From the NCBI RefSeq assembly GCF_000005505.3, contig NC_016131.3, forward strand, positions 55,537,355 to 55,601,354: DNA of 64,000 nucleotides. The letters are read 5' to 3'. The stretch comes from Brachypodium distachyon (Eukaryota > Streptophyta > Magnoliopsida > Poales > Poaceae). The position numbers and the translations under genes are program-made. This document shows positions 33,101-45,730 of the stretch, one piece after another. Every line of letters starts with the position of its first letter. Within the stretch, counting starts at the first letter, position 1. The notes below the pieces were generated by a model, which did no database searches, was not told the DNA's origin, and was given only the letters and a program-made list of their open reading frames with translations.

Positions 33101-36100
33101 TTCTTGTGTCTGGGAAACAGTTATTCGTAACACATCTTTACTCCTATAGACATCTCGATTGGTGGCATCGGTTTGTCACATTCAGACCGTGCCACCTGTT
33201 GATTTGTTACAAACTATTTAGATGAGAAGGGATATGAATTATCTGATCTGAGACAACAAAATGATAGCACAGCATTCTTTAAATATGTAATGAACATTTT
33301 TAGTCCCTAACAACGTATGGCCATTGTGCTAGTTAATAATGATCTCAATTGGTGGCAGCGGTCTGTCACCTTTAGACCGTGCTTCCTGTTGATTTGGCAC
33401 AAAGCATTGAGATGAGAATGGATATGAATTATCTGATCTGAGACAATAAATGGAAGTCCAACATTTTAAATATGCAATGTATTTTCTAGTCTATAGCAAC
33501 ATACGGGTGTTGTGCTAGTTAAAGAACATGAATAAGCACACTTTATATTACTAATTTTGCAATTAATCAACTTGGTTCATTACTTCATTTCGTTTAAAGC
33601 AACTCCAAAAATACTCATTTCTTTTTAAAGAGTACTTAATATTGCAATATGGGGCATCGGTTTCTCTGTTTGCATCCAGTTAGCCAAAGTACATGATTTC
33701 TCTTCCGTAGGATTACCAATATTCTTTCACAAACTAGTTAATTTGAGACATTGATTCCTCTTGAGTTCTGTTCTTCTGTCCCACTGTATTTCTTTCTATC
33801 ATCATTTGGCTTATTTAATTTCTGTTGAACTGATTTCTCATATTTGTATATGCTATCAGGTAGAAATTAAACCAAACCCACATCCAGAAAGACCCAACCG
33901 CCTTCGTGCAATCGCGGCTAGTCTTGCTGCTGCAGGTGCCCATTCTCATTAACTATGCCATTTATTCTTTCATTTGATTAATTACTAGTTTACTAATTTA
34001 GGCGAGTGTCAGTTTTGTACATTCAGAAAAAGCTACTTAAAAAAAGAACACTTCCGAGCAGAAGTTCTGTCATATATCTAGCCTTGTGAAAACGCAGAAG
34101 TTCTGTCATATATCTAGCCTTGTGCAAACGTTTACCTAGATCTTATGATTTGATGAATAGCCTGTTTTATCAGGCTTCAGTGTAATCCAAAAAGAAAACA
34201 TTATTATCCTGTCAACCATATTGACTAAATTGGCTTGATGAATGGACCTTCTATTCTAGTACTTATCAAGTTAAACAATAACCTGTATTTCAATTTTTCA
34301 GGAATATTTCCCTCAAAATGTGCTTTGGTACCTCCTCGAGAAATCACAAAGAAGGAACTCCTAATGGTAAGAGACTGGCAACTTATTTTACAGATTGATT
34401 ATTTTTGTTGCCATTTGTACCCGCAGTATAGATTGTTCACTTCAGTCTTCCTGATAATCTTGGTACATTCAAACTGTGGTAACTGTAGGTCCATACTTCA
34501 GATCATGTTGAAAGTGTCGAGCAGACAAAGAACATGCTTTACAGGTACTGCTTGTTTACTTGTTGTTTGAAGTGGCATTGTAATTACAGTCTCTAGTTTT
34601 GTATTTTACCTTTTATGAATGAATAAATGCATGTTCAGCTTGTTTGACATTTTTGCGTTCTAGCATTCCTGGAAAGTTTCCTTGTCATAACATCATTCTG
34701 GTGTCAATGTGTAGCTACTTCACTTCGGATACTTACGCAAACAAAGAGTCAGCACGTGCCGCCAAACTTGCAGCAGGCTTGTGTGCTGATCTTGCCAGTT
34801 TGATAGTGTCTGGGCGTGTCAACAATGGCTTTGCACTGGTACTGTCCGATGATCACATATCCAATTTTTCTTCTCTAATTGCACAGTACAGCATGACACA
34901 CTCGTGAGTTATTTATGGATCTACTCTGCTTGTCTGTTGTACATGTTACTGACCTTGTATACTGGAGGACAGGTGAGACCTCCTGGGCATCATGCAGGGG
35001 TGAAGCAAGCCATGGGCTTCTGTCTTCACAACAATGCAGCAGTGGCTGCGTTAGCAGCACAAAAAGCAGGTGCCAAGAAAGTCTTAATAGTTGACTGGGT
35101 AATGCTAGCTACAAATTTGCATATAATATACCCCCTTTAATGCCAACAGATACAAAAGGCTGTAAATCATTCTCATATTCGTAACTGTTACTGCAGGATG
35201 TGCACCATGGCAATGGCACACAAGAGATATTTGAAGGGAATAAATCAGTGAGTTTCTCATCTCTCTCTCTCTCTCTCTCTCATGGTACTGCTATTATCTG
35301 TACTTATTAATATATTTCCATTTGCATGTCATAGCTGATTGCTGACTACAATGAGCTTGTTGGTTTCCAGATTTGCAGTTCTTATATGGAAGCTTTTCTT
35401 TTGTTTACTCAGGTCTTGTATATATCATTACATCGCCATGAGGATGGAAACTTCTACCCTGGAACTGGAGCAGCACATGAGGTGGCCATCTTTTATGTTT
35501 TAGGACAATTTTGAACAACTGGAACAAACAAATGCATTTGTGGCTATTTGTTCTAACGAATAACGAATAAATATCCAATATAGACAGCTATTTTCACTTA
35601 TCGACTGTACTTACATGTTCTAGCTAACCACTGTATTAGGATCCAACTTTGCTTGTCTGTTTGTAAGTGAGATGCCCTGACAAGATTTAGTGAATCCAGC
35701 ACTGTCCGACGGTTGGGAATTTGAGCATGGGTTTGAATACTTGTACTATGTCGCACAGTGGGTCAGTAGCTATCAGCATTATTAAAAAGTTAGAACGATG
35801 GATATCTAGTGTGCACGTAGAGAAGCACGTGCATTTAGTGTAGAAAAGCACGTGCACGTAGAAAAGCACGTGCATTTAGCGTAGAAAAGCACGTGCATTT
35901 AGCGTGCACGTAAAGCACGGAAATAAAATTATGTATTACATTACAATGAGTTTTTAAAATGCTTGTGCCCTCATATTCCCCAATATTGTGTTAAATACCA
36001 ACCATTTCTTATTATATCTCGAATCAACTGTAATCTGAAAATCGTGATACTTACCACATAGAATGAATGACCACCAACTCAGATTTTTATAAGAGTAAAG

Positions 36101-38809
36101 ATAAACATATTCGTACCATTCCAATTGGACCCAACGATACGTTGTTAACTAAATTTGGACTTTTTGGGACAGGCGGCAGGCGCCATTCTACACCCGAGTT
36201 TTTTTAAGTATTTAAGCAGACATCCATATAATTATGAAGAGTTTGAATGAATTGACCTCACAGGGTTTCAGGTCTGGCAGCACCACTGCTTTGTGTTGTC
36301 TCTTTTGACAGTTGTCATGACTCCATTCTTATCAAAGATTTGTTCAAGTTTTAATACTTGTACTTCATGATAGTTTATTTTTTATTTCTCATATCTTGCA
36401 CGTATATCACTTCAGGTGGGAGTTCTGGATGGTCAAGGTTTCTCGGTCAATATACCTTGGAGCTGTGGTGGTGTTGGAGATGACGACTATATCTTTGCTT
36501 TTCAGCACGTGGTGCTTCCAATAGGTAAATACTGAAAATGTGGCATTAAGATATTGGTAGTTAGTTTCATTAAATTTCCAATTAGAGATCAGCCCATGCT
36601 ATTTTTGTTTTTGTAATTATAGTATTCTGTTCTTTGTGTGCTTCAAAACTTGTCATTTTTAAATCTAGCACGTACCAAATATATGCACCCATTGGAATGA
36701 AGACTTTCTTGTTTGGTATGGCATCTATCTCCTTTTCTGCTTTCCGATTTTTGTGAGCATCATGGGCACCTGATTTATTTTCTTTTGTTAACCCCCATTC
36801 TTTTGTTTTATATGGATATTTGAGTCCACAATGCATTTTCTCATTTTAGTGTGTTTTCTTTTTTGATGCAGCTGCAGAATTTGCCCCAGACATCACAATT
36901 GTATCTGCGGGATTTGATGCAGCAAGGGGTGATCCTCTGGGTTGTTGTGATGTAAGATTTCTTCCTTCTGATTAGAAATTGATGTTCAGACTTCAGACTT
37001 ATGCAGAGGGCTTTCTCCTGTTAGAACCTTTTATGTTCCCATTATATTATATATGAAAATTGTTATGCTTGTAGATGCTACAGACTTCAGGCTTTTATTA
37101 TGTCATGCTACAGACTTTGGCCTCTTTCACTTGCAGAAGCTAGATTTGAAACTCGTAGGTTATGCTTGTATGTATTTTATTTAAGACTGCATTGAACTGC
37201 CGAACTATGTCAGTAGGTCTCAGCCTATATATCACTTTTGCTTCTTAAGGGATGAGCTCATTTGTATGGATGGCATGATTGCTGTTTAGTTTGTTTTTTC
37301 ATAGTTTGTTATAAATAGTAGAGCTTACTCAAATAAGAAATTTATAGCTCTGCTGAATTTCCCAAAAGATAGATTGGGCAGTAAACTTTTAATAAATCCC
37401 CAACGTCAGCTTTTTCATGCTTATCTGCCAATTGAGTCCTTCTAGGTACTTCTTTCTTCTGTTGATATGCAAATGCACACCAAATCATCAACCCAATGGG
37501 AGTTTTGATTTAACTTCATCATTAATAGGTTACTCCTGCTGGGTACTCTCAGATGACATCCATGTTAACTACTTGCTCAGAAGGAAGATTGTTGATTATA
37601 CTCGAGGGAGGGTACGTACCAAAAAAATTTCTTACCTTATGTAAATATGGAATTTCTGCGGAATTTCTCAAAAAATATGTAAAAACCGTTTGGAATTTAA
37701 AGCTGGATTTATGATATGTAACTTCTACCCTTTAAGTTACAGACCAAACCTGCTGTCACCGTCATGGCCATGATTTTTTTTGGTCTCATTCGTGTTGACA
37801 TGGCAGACAAAATTTGTAATATCACCAGGACGGGTTTTTCTGTCTATCTAATGTTAGTGAGACAGATGTACTTGTGCTGGATCAAAATTCACAGGAGATG
37901 ATTGCCTGGATGCTTCCTTAACTAGTATCGGGCTGTGGTGGAAACTGATATGCTTAGCATCATGCTTAGATTTAAACTTTTTTCTTTTTTCTTCTTTCTT
38001 TTTCCATTTTGTTGCACAAATAAAGCAAATTCAGTGCAGGTTTATTTATTTGAAAAGTCCCCATCCATACTTACATTTTCTTTGCTGTCGTTGATGTACA
38101 GGTACAATCTAAGGTCTATATCCTCATCGGCTACTGAAGTTGTTAAGGTTTGCATTCTTTGCAACAAAATCCAGTTCTTGTAAGATGGGGTGTACAAATA
38201 TCAGAAATATGTTTAATTGGAATCAGCCTTAGGCATCACCTAGCATCTTCATAGTTCGTCAACAAATCAAACCTTTCTGTGCGTATGGACATCAAATAGT
38301 TCCTTCAAGAAATCAAAATGTTGTGCCCATTGGCATCCAAAGTTCAAGAACCACGCTTTTGCAATTGTTTCAGTATAGACTTATAGTCTGACAAGAATGC
38401 CAAGATAGAAATGGGAATTGTATATCGTTGATACTTAAGTGCTTTCACATTATCATCCTCTGTTTGTTGTTGAATGCATGTATAATGCATATATCTGCTT
38501 CTACCGTTACAGCTGAGAGATCATTTGTGATTTATATGATGTTAAGGTAGTGTTCATTGACCCTAAGTCCCGAGGATACTTTAACACATGCAGGTCCTAC
38601 TTGGTGATGGTCCATGTTACGGTAAAGGAGCAGCTGCACCATCAAAGGAGGGCATGCAGACTGTTTTACAAGTCCTGGAGATCCAGCAACAATATTGGCC
38701 AGTTTTGGTTCCAATATTAGCATCACTTCAGGCACAGCAGGGGCTGGCTTTGTCCAAATACGGTAAGGAAACTCAAACAGCATTGCATCTAATTGAATTA
38801 GTAAACTAG
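30090..38809 (+). CDS. HDA15: class II histone deacetylase with RanBP2 zinc finger (HDA15 type)
   Basis: A nuclear lysine deacetylase acting in transcriptional repression. Exons: 30090-30572, 30685-30778, 32871-32929, 33860-33935, 34302-34366, 34489-34544, 34715-34838, 34973-35098, 35197-35247, 35413-35481, 36416-36524, 36872-36951, 37529-37611, 38102-38147, 38594-38809; 578 residues. An N-terminal RanBP2-type finger (WFCTNC...HCQNC; Cys 146, 149, 160, 163) precedes the deacetylase domain. Catalytic marks are RPPGHHAG (His 325/326), VDWDVHHGNG (Asp 362, His 364), [10 protein letters not shown] (Asp 453) and GGYN (Tyr 493), all intact. The finger-plus-HDAC layout is specific to plant HDA15, which works with PIF factors in light and chlorophyll gene control in Arabidopsis. 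Introns carry a Stowaway, dispersed repeats and a G-box array. Confidence 0.95.
32172..32432. mobile_element. Stowaway-like MITE in HDA15 intron 2
   Basis: The left end CTCCCTCCATTTCTGGAAATA pairs with a decayed right end (CCTTTAGGGAATGGAGGGA). TA lies at 32170-32171 and near 32433. Internal TTTGTCTTAAAGTCAAACTT and GACTTAGGACAAAACTAAA blocks are complementary, making it foldable. Confidence 0.7.
33155..33525. repeat. tandem pair of a ~185-bp repeat in HDA15 intron 3
   Basis: Copies B (33155-33340) and C (33341-33525) are head to tail. Both carry ATTGGTGGCA(T/G)CGGT, AGACCGTGC, GATATGAATTATCTGATCTGAG and TGTGCTAGTTAA. Copy A of the same repeat lies at 21334-21550. No coding frame is apparent. 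Confidence 0.85.
34059..34132. repeat. 37-bp tandem duplication in HDA15 intron 4
   Basis: Two adjacent copies of CAGAAGTTCTGTCATATATC... ending CTTGTG(A/C)AAACG differ at one base. Confidence 0.9.
35259..35281. repeat. (CT)n microsatellite in HDA15 intron 9
   Basis: About eleven CT units start 12 bp after the exon ending at 35247. Confidence 0.95.
35811..35919. repeat. 23-bp tandem repeats with CACGTG cores, HDA15 intron 10
   Basis: Imperfect units of AAAGCACGTGCATTTAGCGT put palindromic CACGTG at 35826-35831, 35849-35854, 35867-35872 and 35890-35895. CACGTG is the G-box bound by bHLH/PIF and bZIP factors; any function here is conjecture. Confidence 0.85.
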
Positions 38810-40960
38810 ACTTTTGTGCACCCTGGGGGGTGCTACAGAGGATTGCGGGAAGAAGATGGACGCGAGGGGTCCATGAATTATGACATTTGTTGTTACGATG
38901 CACTATGCAAATAGAGAGGGCACAGGTGGGATGCAGTCAAGCTTTAGTATGGATTCGTAGGCAACCTTGCTGTTGAATTGTGGCTGTGGGACATCGTCAC
39001 ATACTGGTTATTGTTGATACAGGTAGTAGGATGTTTGATCTCGTCGATCTGACTTGTATTTTGCTGGCGGGTAAACCCCAAACAGTAAATATATGACACC
39101 CTGATTTGGTTACTACTTACAAGGACCAGCCAAAAGCGCACACGGGATCGAGACAGGAGTTCTTTTCAAACAACCGCTGCGCAAGACCTTCGTCGCAGAA
39201 TGTTGGGAGACCTTTGTACTGGAATGTGCGCCGTGAGTAATTAGTCGTGGACCTTTATCGCAGAATGTGTGTCGCGAGAGCTTCGTCGTGGGATGTGTCG
39301 CAAGAACTTTTTCGTGGGATGGCGCCGTGAGCCTTTTCCTTCCCTGACACCGCGGTGTCCCCGGACAGCAGGGAACCGATGCCAGTGGTTGCCAACGTCT
39401 ACCATCAGGTTGCGACTGATATCTCAGGGTTCCTCTCTTGAGTGTGGGACAAGCGGAAGAAGGGACTCAGATATGTGCAGGCTGTGCAGCTCTTCTGTTG
39501 TTCCGTGACTCCTCGCTTGTACGTCGTCTGGTGCTGCTCCACTTGATGCCATTTTCAACCGGCCTGGGTCGACACCGCAGGTGTGCTGTTGGTACCTTAG
39601 CTTACAGTCTGCATCTCTAAAAGTTCATGCTGTGGCCCAGGAGGGTCCTTTTGTTTCTACCTTCATGCGTAGATCCTGTTTTGCCCTGGTGAGAACTTTG
39701 ATACGCCAATTCCTTCACAGACCATAACTTGTAGCTTTGCGGTCTTGCTGTAGCATTTATTGTGGCTCTACCAACTTGGTGCTATAGCATGTTTCGCAGC
39801 ATTGTGGACGTGGTCCTGTACTCCTGTAACAATCGTGTAACCTCGTGGACCATGTCTTGTAGCTTCCTGTCTTAATGCTGCAACATGTCTTGAAGCTTCG
39901 CGGACTTCGTGATATAACATGTCTTGCAGCCTTTGGGGGCTGGTTTTTGGCTAAGGACCTAGGGTGCGCAGTAGACACTCAAGAGGTGAGAGTACAAGTA
40001 TGGCAGATGCAGTGTTATATTTTGTCTCGATTTAGGGTCGGATGTGAACCCCTATCACAACATACTTCCATATAAATTTATCTCTGCATATGACATAGAA
40101 GCTATCTGAGGATTAGTTGTTCGACTATGTTTTTTTCCCTGTAAATCGACATACGTATGTTTTTTGTCCAGTTAACGGGGGAAGCAAGCTGAAGAGAAGG
40201 ATGCTTTCAGGAGGACCAAGGCCAGTCTGGTGGAAATGGGGAAGCAAGAGGCTTCTCTACGAAGTACTGTTCGAGGGTCGTGGTCCAAGAAAGATCAAAC
40301 TGAGAGGAAACTGGAAATCGACTGACGAAACAGAATCCTAGGTTGTGAAGGGATGCTAAGCGGCCTTGCTGGTCTTCTTGACATGAATAGTATAGTTTGC
40401 ATAGTTTGCTGACTGGAGGTTCATGAAGCAGATTAGATTTCACATGCTGAGCCAGTTTTTGACTGAACAATTCAATCATCGCCGTCGTTGATTGATTGTA
40501 GATGAAATTTCACATGTTCTGTTGACATGTGTTAGCGAAGTTTGACAGCAGTTCTGTTCTGTCGACATGTAGCAGCTGTGCTAGCAATGCATCAAAAATT
40601 TACTATCCTCCGTTCATTGTGTGATCATGCCATGCACGGCAGCTGGGTTTTTTGGTTCACAGCAAATGTTAGAAATTTCCAATCTGGATCTTAACTCTGG
40701 CAGTAGCAAGCAAGCCTGGTAGGATTTTGCACTTCGGTGATCACCAGGTTCAGCGATTAATATAACCCATCTGAAGAGAAGAAATTGAAAATAATTTCAA
40801 GCTAGTTTTACATGAGTCTCTTATCACATTGGTCAGATGTTGCATATGCTACTGCATATTCATTCCACTACTTGACTCTGAAATGTTTTAGGCCCCGCTT
40901 GGGAGACTTATAAGCTTGCACCCTGGTAAACAATTGCTCTGGTACTGGTAAAAAAAAAAC
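38810..40960. other. HDA15 3' flank and intergenic DNA
   Basis: The first few hundred bases are probably 3' UTR. 39170-39330 has imperfect ~30-bp repeats of the form (C/T)TTCGTCG(C/T)(A/G)GGATGTG. 39730-39960 has imperfect repeats built on CATGTCTTG(T/A/C)AGC. Neither lies in a coding frame. I recognise no gene or protein domain here. Confidence 0.45.
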
Positions 40961-41219
40961 AATTGCTCTGGTATTTTACTGTTAGGGAAGGGAAGCAAGG
41001 TATTTCGCCGTCGCCTCCTCTCGCTCTACCCCAAGTGCGTCTCCGGTCTCCTGTACCGGCATACCGCGCCAAGAAACATCGGTGGGGAGAGATGAGGGAG
41101 ACAGGGATGACGAAGAAGAATCTCTACTGGAGGGAGGGAGGAAAATCCCCCCGCGCAAGAACAAGGAAGACGAGGCAGTGTGGGTGGCCTAGGCTTTATA
41201 TAGTTTAGTTTCGTATTGG

Positions 41220-41760
41220 GCCTCAAAACTGTTTGTACTCCGTTAATGGTCGGCCCACTGAAGACGTGCCATAAAAGGAACCGGTGCCGCCGCCTCCACC
41301 CCCGAGGCAGCGCCGCAGCGCACCTGCGCTCGATCTACCGGCGGCAGCGATCCGCCCGGTTGATTCCGGCCTCACTTCTTCGGAGCAGATCTCGCGCACA
41401 ATAGCCGCAGGCGCAGCTTCCTCCGCTCCCTCCATCGCCTGCGCAGGCCGCGCTCTCCGGTACAAGCCTCCGTTGCGGCGTCTCCGATACAAGTTCGATC
41501 GACGTTTCTGATGCTGCTCAGCGAAACTCCGATCCGGCGATCGAAACCGAATTCCAGTCAGAAGCTTCGGGCATCTGTTCTACGGCAACCGCCACGTAGG
41601 TACGACAGGTGATCAACAGTTTAATCTCTGTGCAAAATTTTGGATGTGTCATAGTTTTTTCATGTGTGCTTTCTTTTTGCCCCAGTTCCACATTAAATTT
41701 CGCCAAAGAAAATGCAGAGACCGATCGTTTGGCCTTGTTGGTAAGTTCAAAGTCACTTTT
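41220..41760 (+). other. possible 5' part of a truncated gene
   Basis: A GC-rich leader-like stretch (41270-41510) is followed by an ATG at 41512 opening about 33 codons (MLLSETPIRRSKPNSSQKLR...). Candidate splice sites follow: CACGTAG|GTACGA near 41600, and an exon-like AGACCGATCGTTTGG...TTG|GTAAGT near 41720-41742. No recognisable domain follows and two Stowaways come next. It may be the remains of a gene whose rest was lost, or a captured fragment. Confidence 0.25.
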
Positions 41761-41790
41761 TTTTTCTTAATTTTGTTTTGCACATTAATA

Positions 41791-41878
41791 CCTCCGTTTC
41801 ATAAAGATTGGGACGGATTTGAACTAGCTTAGTTCAAATTCATGCCAATCTTTATGAAATGGAGGGAGTGGTAGATAG
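41791..41878. mobile_element. Stowaway MITE, 88 bp
   Basis: Ends CCTCCGTTTCATAAAGATTGG and CCAATCTTTATGAAATGGAGGGAG are nearly complementary, with TA at 41789-41790. The right-hand TA is mutated (TGGTA). Confidence 0.82.
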
Positions 41879-41938
41879 ATACGGTGATGCTACATATAAT
41901 CCTTATCCGGTAGAAAGCAAGCTGTTTCAATTTTAATA

Positions 41939-42042
41939 CTCCCAATTAACCGACTCAAGTTTACCCAAATATGTATGTATCTATACCCAAAAAGCGTCTA
42001 GATACATGTAATATTTCGTCATTTATTATGAGACGGAGGGAG
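41939..42042. mobile_element. Stowaway MITE, 104 bp
   Basis: The right end GAGACGGAGGGAG is intact, the left end CTCCCAATTAACCG is decayed, and TA lies at 41937-41938 and 42043-42044. It lies just outside the large inverted repeat that starts near 42077. Confidence 0.78.
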
Positions 42043-43196
42043 TACGTGGGAATTTCTATGAGAGCATGAGTGAAAGAATCCAATCTGGCGTACCTTCTGT
42101 TCATCTTTGTTGCGTGTATCAACTTGTAGTTCTTCTATAAGAACACCCTTCCACCTGACCTCACTTGTAGAGCTTCTTTGCTAGTTTTGCATTATATGTA
42201 TGCATTTATGATCTAAACAGTTTCATGTATACTCAGTGGTTATTACAAGATAATATAGATACTCAAATTCAAATAATATTTTCCGTGAAACTATATATAC
42301 TTGCTTCATCGCCAACGAATCCTTCGAGTGTTAAAATATGTAAAAAATTCTTTTTTTTTCAAATGAGTCCTCGATGCAAACTATTTTTTTTTCGTTTAGC
42401 TCGGATTTGACACGTTAAATCACAAACAAATCATCGAGGGGCATTCATAGTCTGACACATAGAAGTGCTAAAGTTAGTAATGAAGAAAAATAAATAAATA
42501 ATGTAGCAAAAAAAGACATAAAGGTTCGTGACATGCCTTCTAGAGTCACCACATAGTCTTTTGCCTTCTTAGGTTTGTTATGCCGTCGCATAGGTTTCTC
42601 CATCAACACGGGCATTGTCAGCTCGTAATCTGTAGTTGTTGCCCTTTCGTGTTGTACGTGTGTGCTACTTCTTCGTCCTCTATGGTTTTCGATATTTGTT
42701 GACTTGTTTTTTTGTCTGCTAGTTTTTGAGAATAACAAGATAAAGAAGACTTGAGCTTTATGTAGTATAGAATATAATTACAATTAGAATTTATTTGATA
42801 ATTAGAAATTCATAGTTGTCAGCTCGGAATATTCTGGGCCCTAGATCCTATTCGTTCCTTCTACTAAATTTATGGCAGTTATTTCAGACTCTGTAACTCT
42901 GTAATTGAAAACCACATAGTATAAGGGTGCGTTTGGTTCTGCTTTGCTTTTCCTGCTGTGGAAAAGCAGGAAGTGTGTTTGGTTAGGACAACTGCTTTTG
43001 CTTTTGTAATTATGTGAAGACTGTTTATATGCGAATTGATCGTAAATTTATGATCTTTGCATTGATTGTGATGACGAAGAAAAAATTTATTTTGATTCTA
43101 ATTATTGTTTACATAAGAAATAAAGACCTTCGCTCTATAGTATAACACAAAATATATATGGTTCACGTGATAATGTATGCCATGGACATAGCTAAA

Positions 43197-44506
43197 CTAC
43201 CTCGTTCTCGCAGCAAACAAAGCATTGGCGATCCTATCACGAATGATGTTCATGGTAACCACGCCAGGTCCCTCGGGAACGACATATCCGTTCTCTCCTT
43301 CTGGACCGTCATCCCCTTGTGTCGTTCCAACCTCGGCCCCTTCAGGCATGTACTCTTCATCTGCATCACAGCTATCGAATTCCACATCGGGCAACTTGCT
43401 ATGACGAATGAAATTGTGCAAGGCAATGCAAGCTAGAATGATCCTCGTTTGTGCTCGAGGCTTGAAACTTGGCATAGATTTTAATATGCGCCACTTTTGC
43501 TTAAGAATCGCCGATGAACGCTCAATGACATTGCGAAGGGATGAGTGCAAGAAGTTGAATATCTCATCCCTCCTTTGAAGTGCACGGCCAGGACGAAGAC
43601 GGAACTCCGGTAGATGGTATGTACTCCCCTTGATCGGTGAAATGTATCCAGTTCGGTTAGGATAACCAGAATCCACGAGATAGTACTTATCTACAAGTAA
43701 ACAACAAGTTAGCTTTAAAAAATGAAGAAAAAGAATATCATCAAGAATAAGTTTGTACCTTTGGGAGGGACGGGAAAAGAAGGAAAATTTGCCGGTGCAT
43801 GATTGAGGACCCTTGTATCAGGTACAGATCCGGGCCAACCAGCAACCGCAAAGATAAACCTCATGTCGAAGTCACACATTGCTAGCACATTCTGAGATGT
43901 ATATCCATGTCGACATGTGTAGTTCACCGTTTCATCGGTTGGGACAATAACAGGGATATGTGTTCCATCAATAGCGCCAATAGCTCCCCTGAAATGAGGC
44001 CAAAAACGTTCTTCTTTGACCTTATCATGGTCGACACTGAAAGTAGGATCTCTCGGCTTGATGTTGTGTTTCGATAACTTGCACAGACATCTCAATACTT
44101 CCTTGAACTTTGTGTGAACTGTCCATAGCGACCATGTAAAACGGTTTTCAACTTGTGCAAATGATTGCGGGCCTCCAACAATCCATAAGAACATAGCTAA
44201 TGACTGAATTGATGAGACATGGCTAGTGGACCTCAAACCACAGGACGGCACCAACAGATCATGAAGTGCCATAAAAACCTCAGGGCTCACCTGAAACATC
44301 TTATAAAAATATCTAGGACGCTGAAAGCACCTCATGACCCACTGCAAACCAGTTTCAGGAGTTGATCTATACGAATCTTTCTTCAAGTACTTTTCAGTGT
44401 AGTTGTTACCCATCTCTCCAAGGATAGCATCATGATGAGCAAGTTCAGCTAGGCGTGCTAGTCCATCCTGCCCTTTTTTGGCCACATCCAACATGCTTTC
44501 ATCCAT
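43197..44506 (-). CDS. PIF/Harbinger DDE transposase, apparently intact
   Basis: Exons 44506-43759 and 43690-43197, with a 68-bp GT-AG intron (CCCAAAG|GTACAA ... CTTGTAG|ATAAG), give 413 residues. This is the DDE_4 nuclease of Harbinger elements, which cuts and moves elements with matching termini into TAA/TTA targets. Visible marks are RYFYKMFQVS, GAIGAIDGTHI (first Asp at about 180), FAVAGWPGSVPDTRVL (second Asp at about 230), DKYYLVDSGYPN and NVIERSSAILKQKW (Glu at about 306). No stop or frameshift is seen. Mobility would normally also need ORF1, which is broken here, so activity would depend on ORF1 from elsewhere. Confidence 0.9.
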
Positions 44507-44710
44507 CTACATCGGACAAATATAACTTCACATCAATACGATGGCAAAAAATGAAAGAAATGACAAGACAAAAATATGACAGGGACAATAACTCCTGGCA
44601 AATATGACAGGGACAATAATTCCTGACAAAAATATGACAGGGACAATAACTCATAACACAATAGAAGATAACACGGTTCAGGAAAAAAATTAATGGTTCA
44701 CAACACACAA

Positions 44711-45730
44711 CTAGCAAATAGGTAGTTCATAACACAAGAGAAGATAACATGGGGCCAGGTACATGTGCCTCAGACTGCTTCTCATGCTCCCTCTCCAGCA
44801 AACCAATCTTCCTTCTTTTGTTTCCAGCAAGATAAAGATCTCGCTAAATTCTGGCTTCACTATCAGAAAGGTAGCCGTATGCATCAAAGCAGTCTTCTCT
44901 TTCACTCCACATTCTTTTACCAACTTCATAGCCTCGGCAGTGGTAGGAATTTGGTTGACTGAAGAAGGACCTGATGATGATGAAACACTATCAGATATCT
45001 TCTTTGATGCATCTCCTATTTGTGCACAAGTGGTCTTGTACAAACGAAGGAAAGGGCTCTTCTCTTCCTTATCTTGCTCAATTTTGCACTTCCTGGTTTC
45101 TTTTCCTTTCTTCACTGAAGGCAACTTCGGTGAATCGATGTCATCATCTTTCTCTACCTCCATAATATAATCATCTCCGGAATCATCAAAAGATAAATCC
45201 CCAGGACATGCTGCAGTAACCCCAGTGACATGTGCATTAGAAAACAAGATGTCCAAATCATGCAGCTGACTGGGACCACGTTTCCTGAACCTCACATGGT
45301 TGCACTTGATTCCTTTTTCTGGATTGTTGCATTTCTACAATTCAAGAATATGAGCAATTTAACTAGTGCATACGGATTAGCATGGTTTGTGCAGAAAACA
45401 TAAAAATACAACTATTCTTACCCGAAGATGCTCATCCCACCATTCCTTTGATGCATCAACAGTATTCGTTGCATCGGTCCATCCCAGACCAGTAGCGGCA
45501 TTTTTCAGCTCCATAAACCATGTATAGGACTGTTTCATGTTGTCCCATTTGTTCTTAAATTGTGTCTTGGTTAGTTTCTTTCCCGTTTTTGCAGCAAATT
45601 TATCCTCAAGGTTCTTCCAACCTTTGTTGTTCTAATAGGTAGTAGGCCTATTTCCAGCAAGTACCTCCTCCTTGCAAATATCAACAAAATGTTTGACATT
45701 TGCCTCATCCCAAACTGCCTTCTCGCCCAT
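44711..45730 (-). pseudogene. Harbinger ORF1 (Myb/SANT-like DNA-binding protein), broken
   Basis: Two exons are evident on the minus strand: 45730-45422 (donor CTTCGG|GTAAG) and from 45334 (acceptor GAATTGTAG). The first encodes a Myb/SANT-like domain: VWDEANVKHFVDICKEEV, then GWKNLEDKF and TQFKNKWDNMKQ. An in-frame TAG interrupts it just before NNKGWKNL, about 35 codons in. Near 44800 the usual C-terminal LLEREHEKQSE pattern is only readable one frame over, indicating a further frameshift. ORF1 normally assists transposase in nuclear entry and binding, so this copy is not autonomous. Confidence 0.8.

Noticed and set aside
35811..35919. CRISPR-like array
   Set aside because: Units abut without unique spacers and lie in a eukaryotic intron; it is an ordinary tandem repeat.
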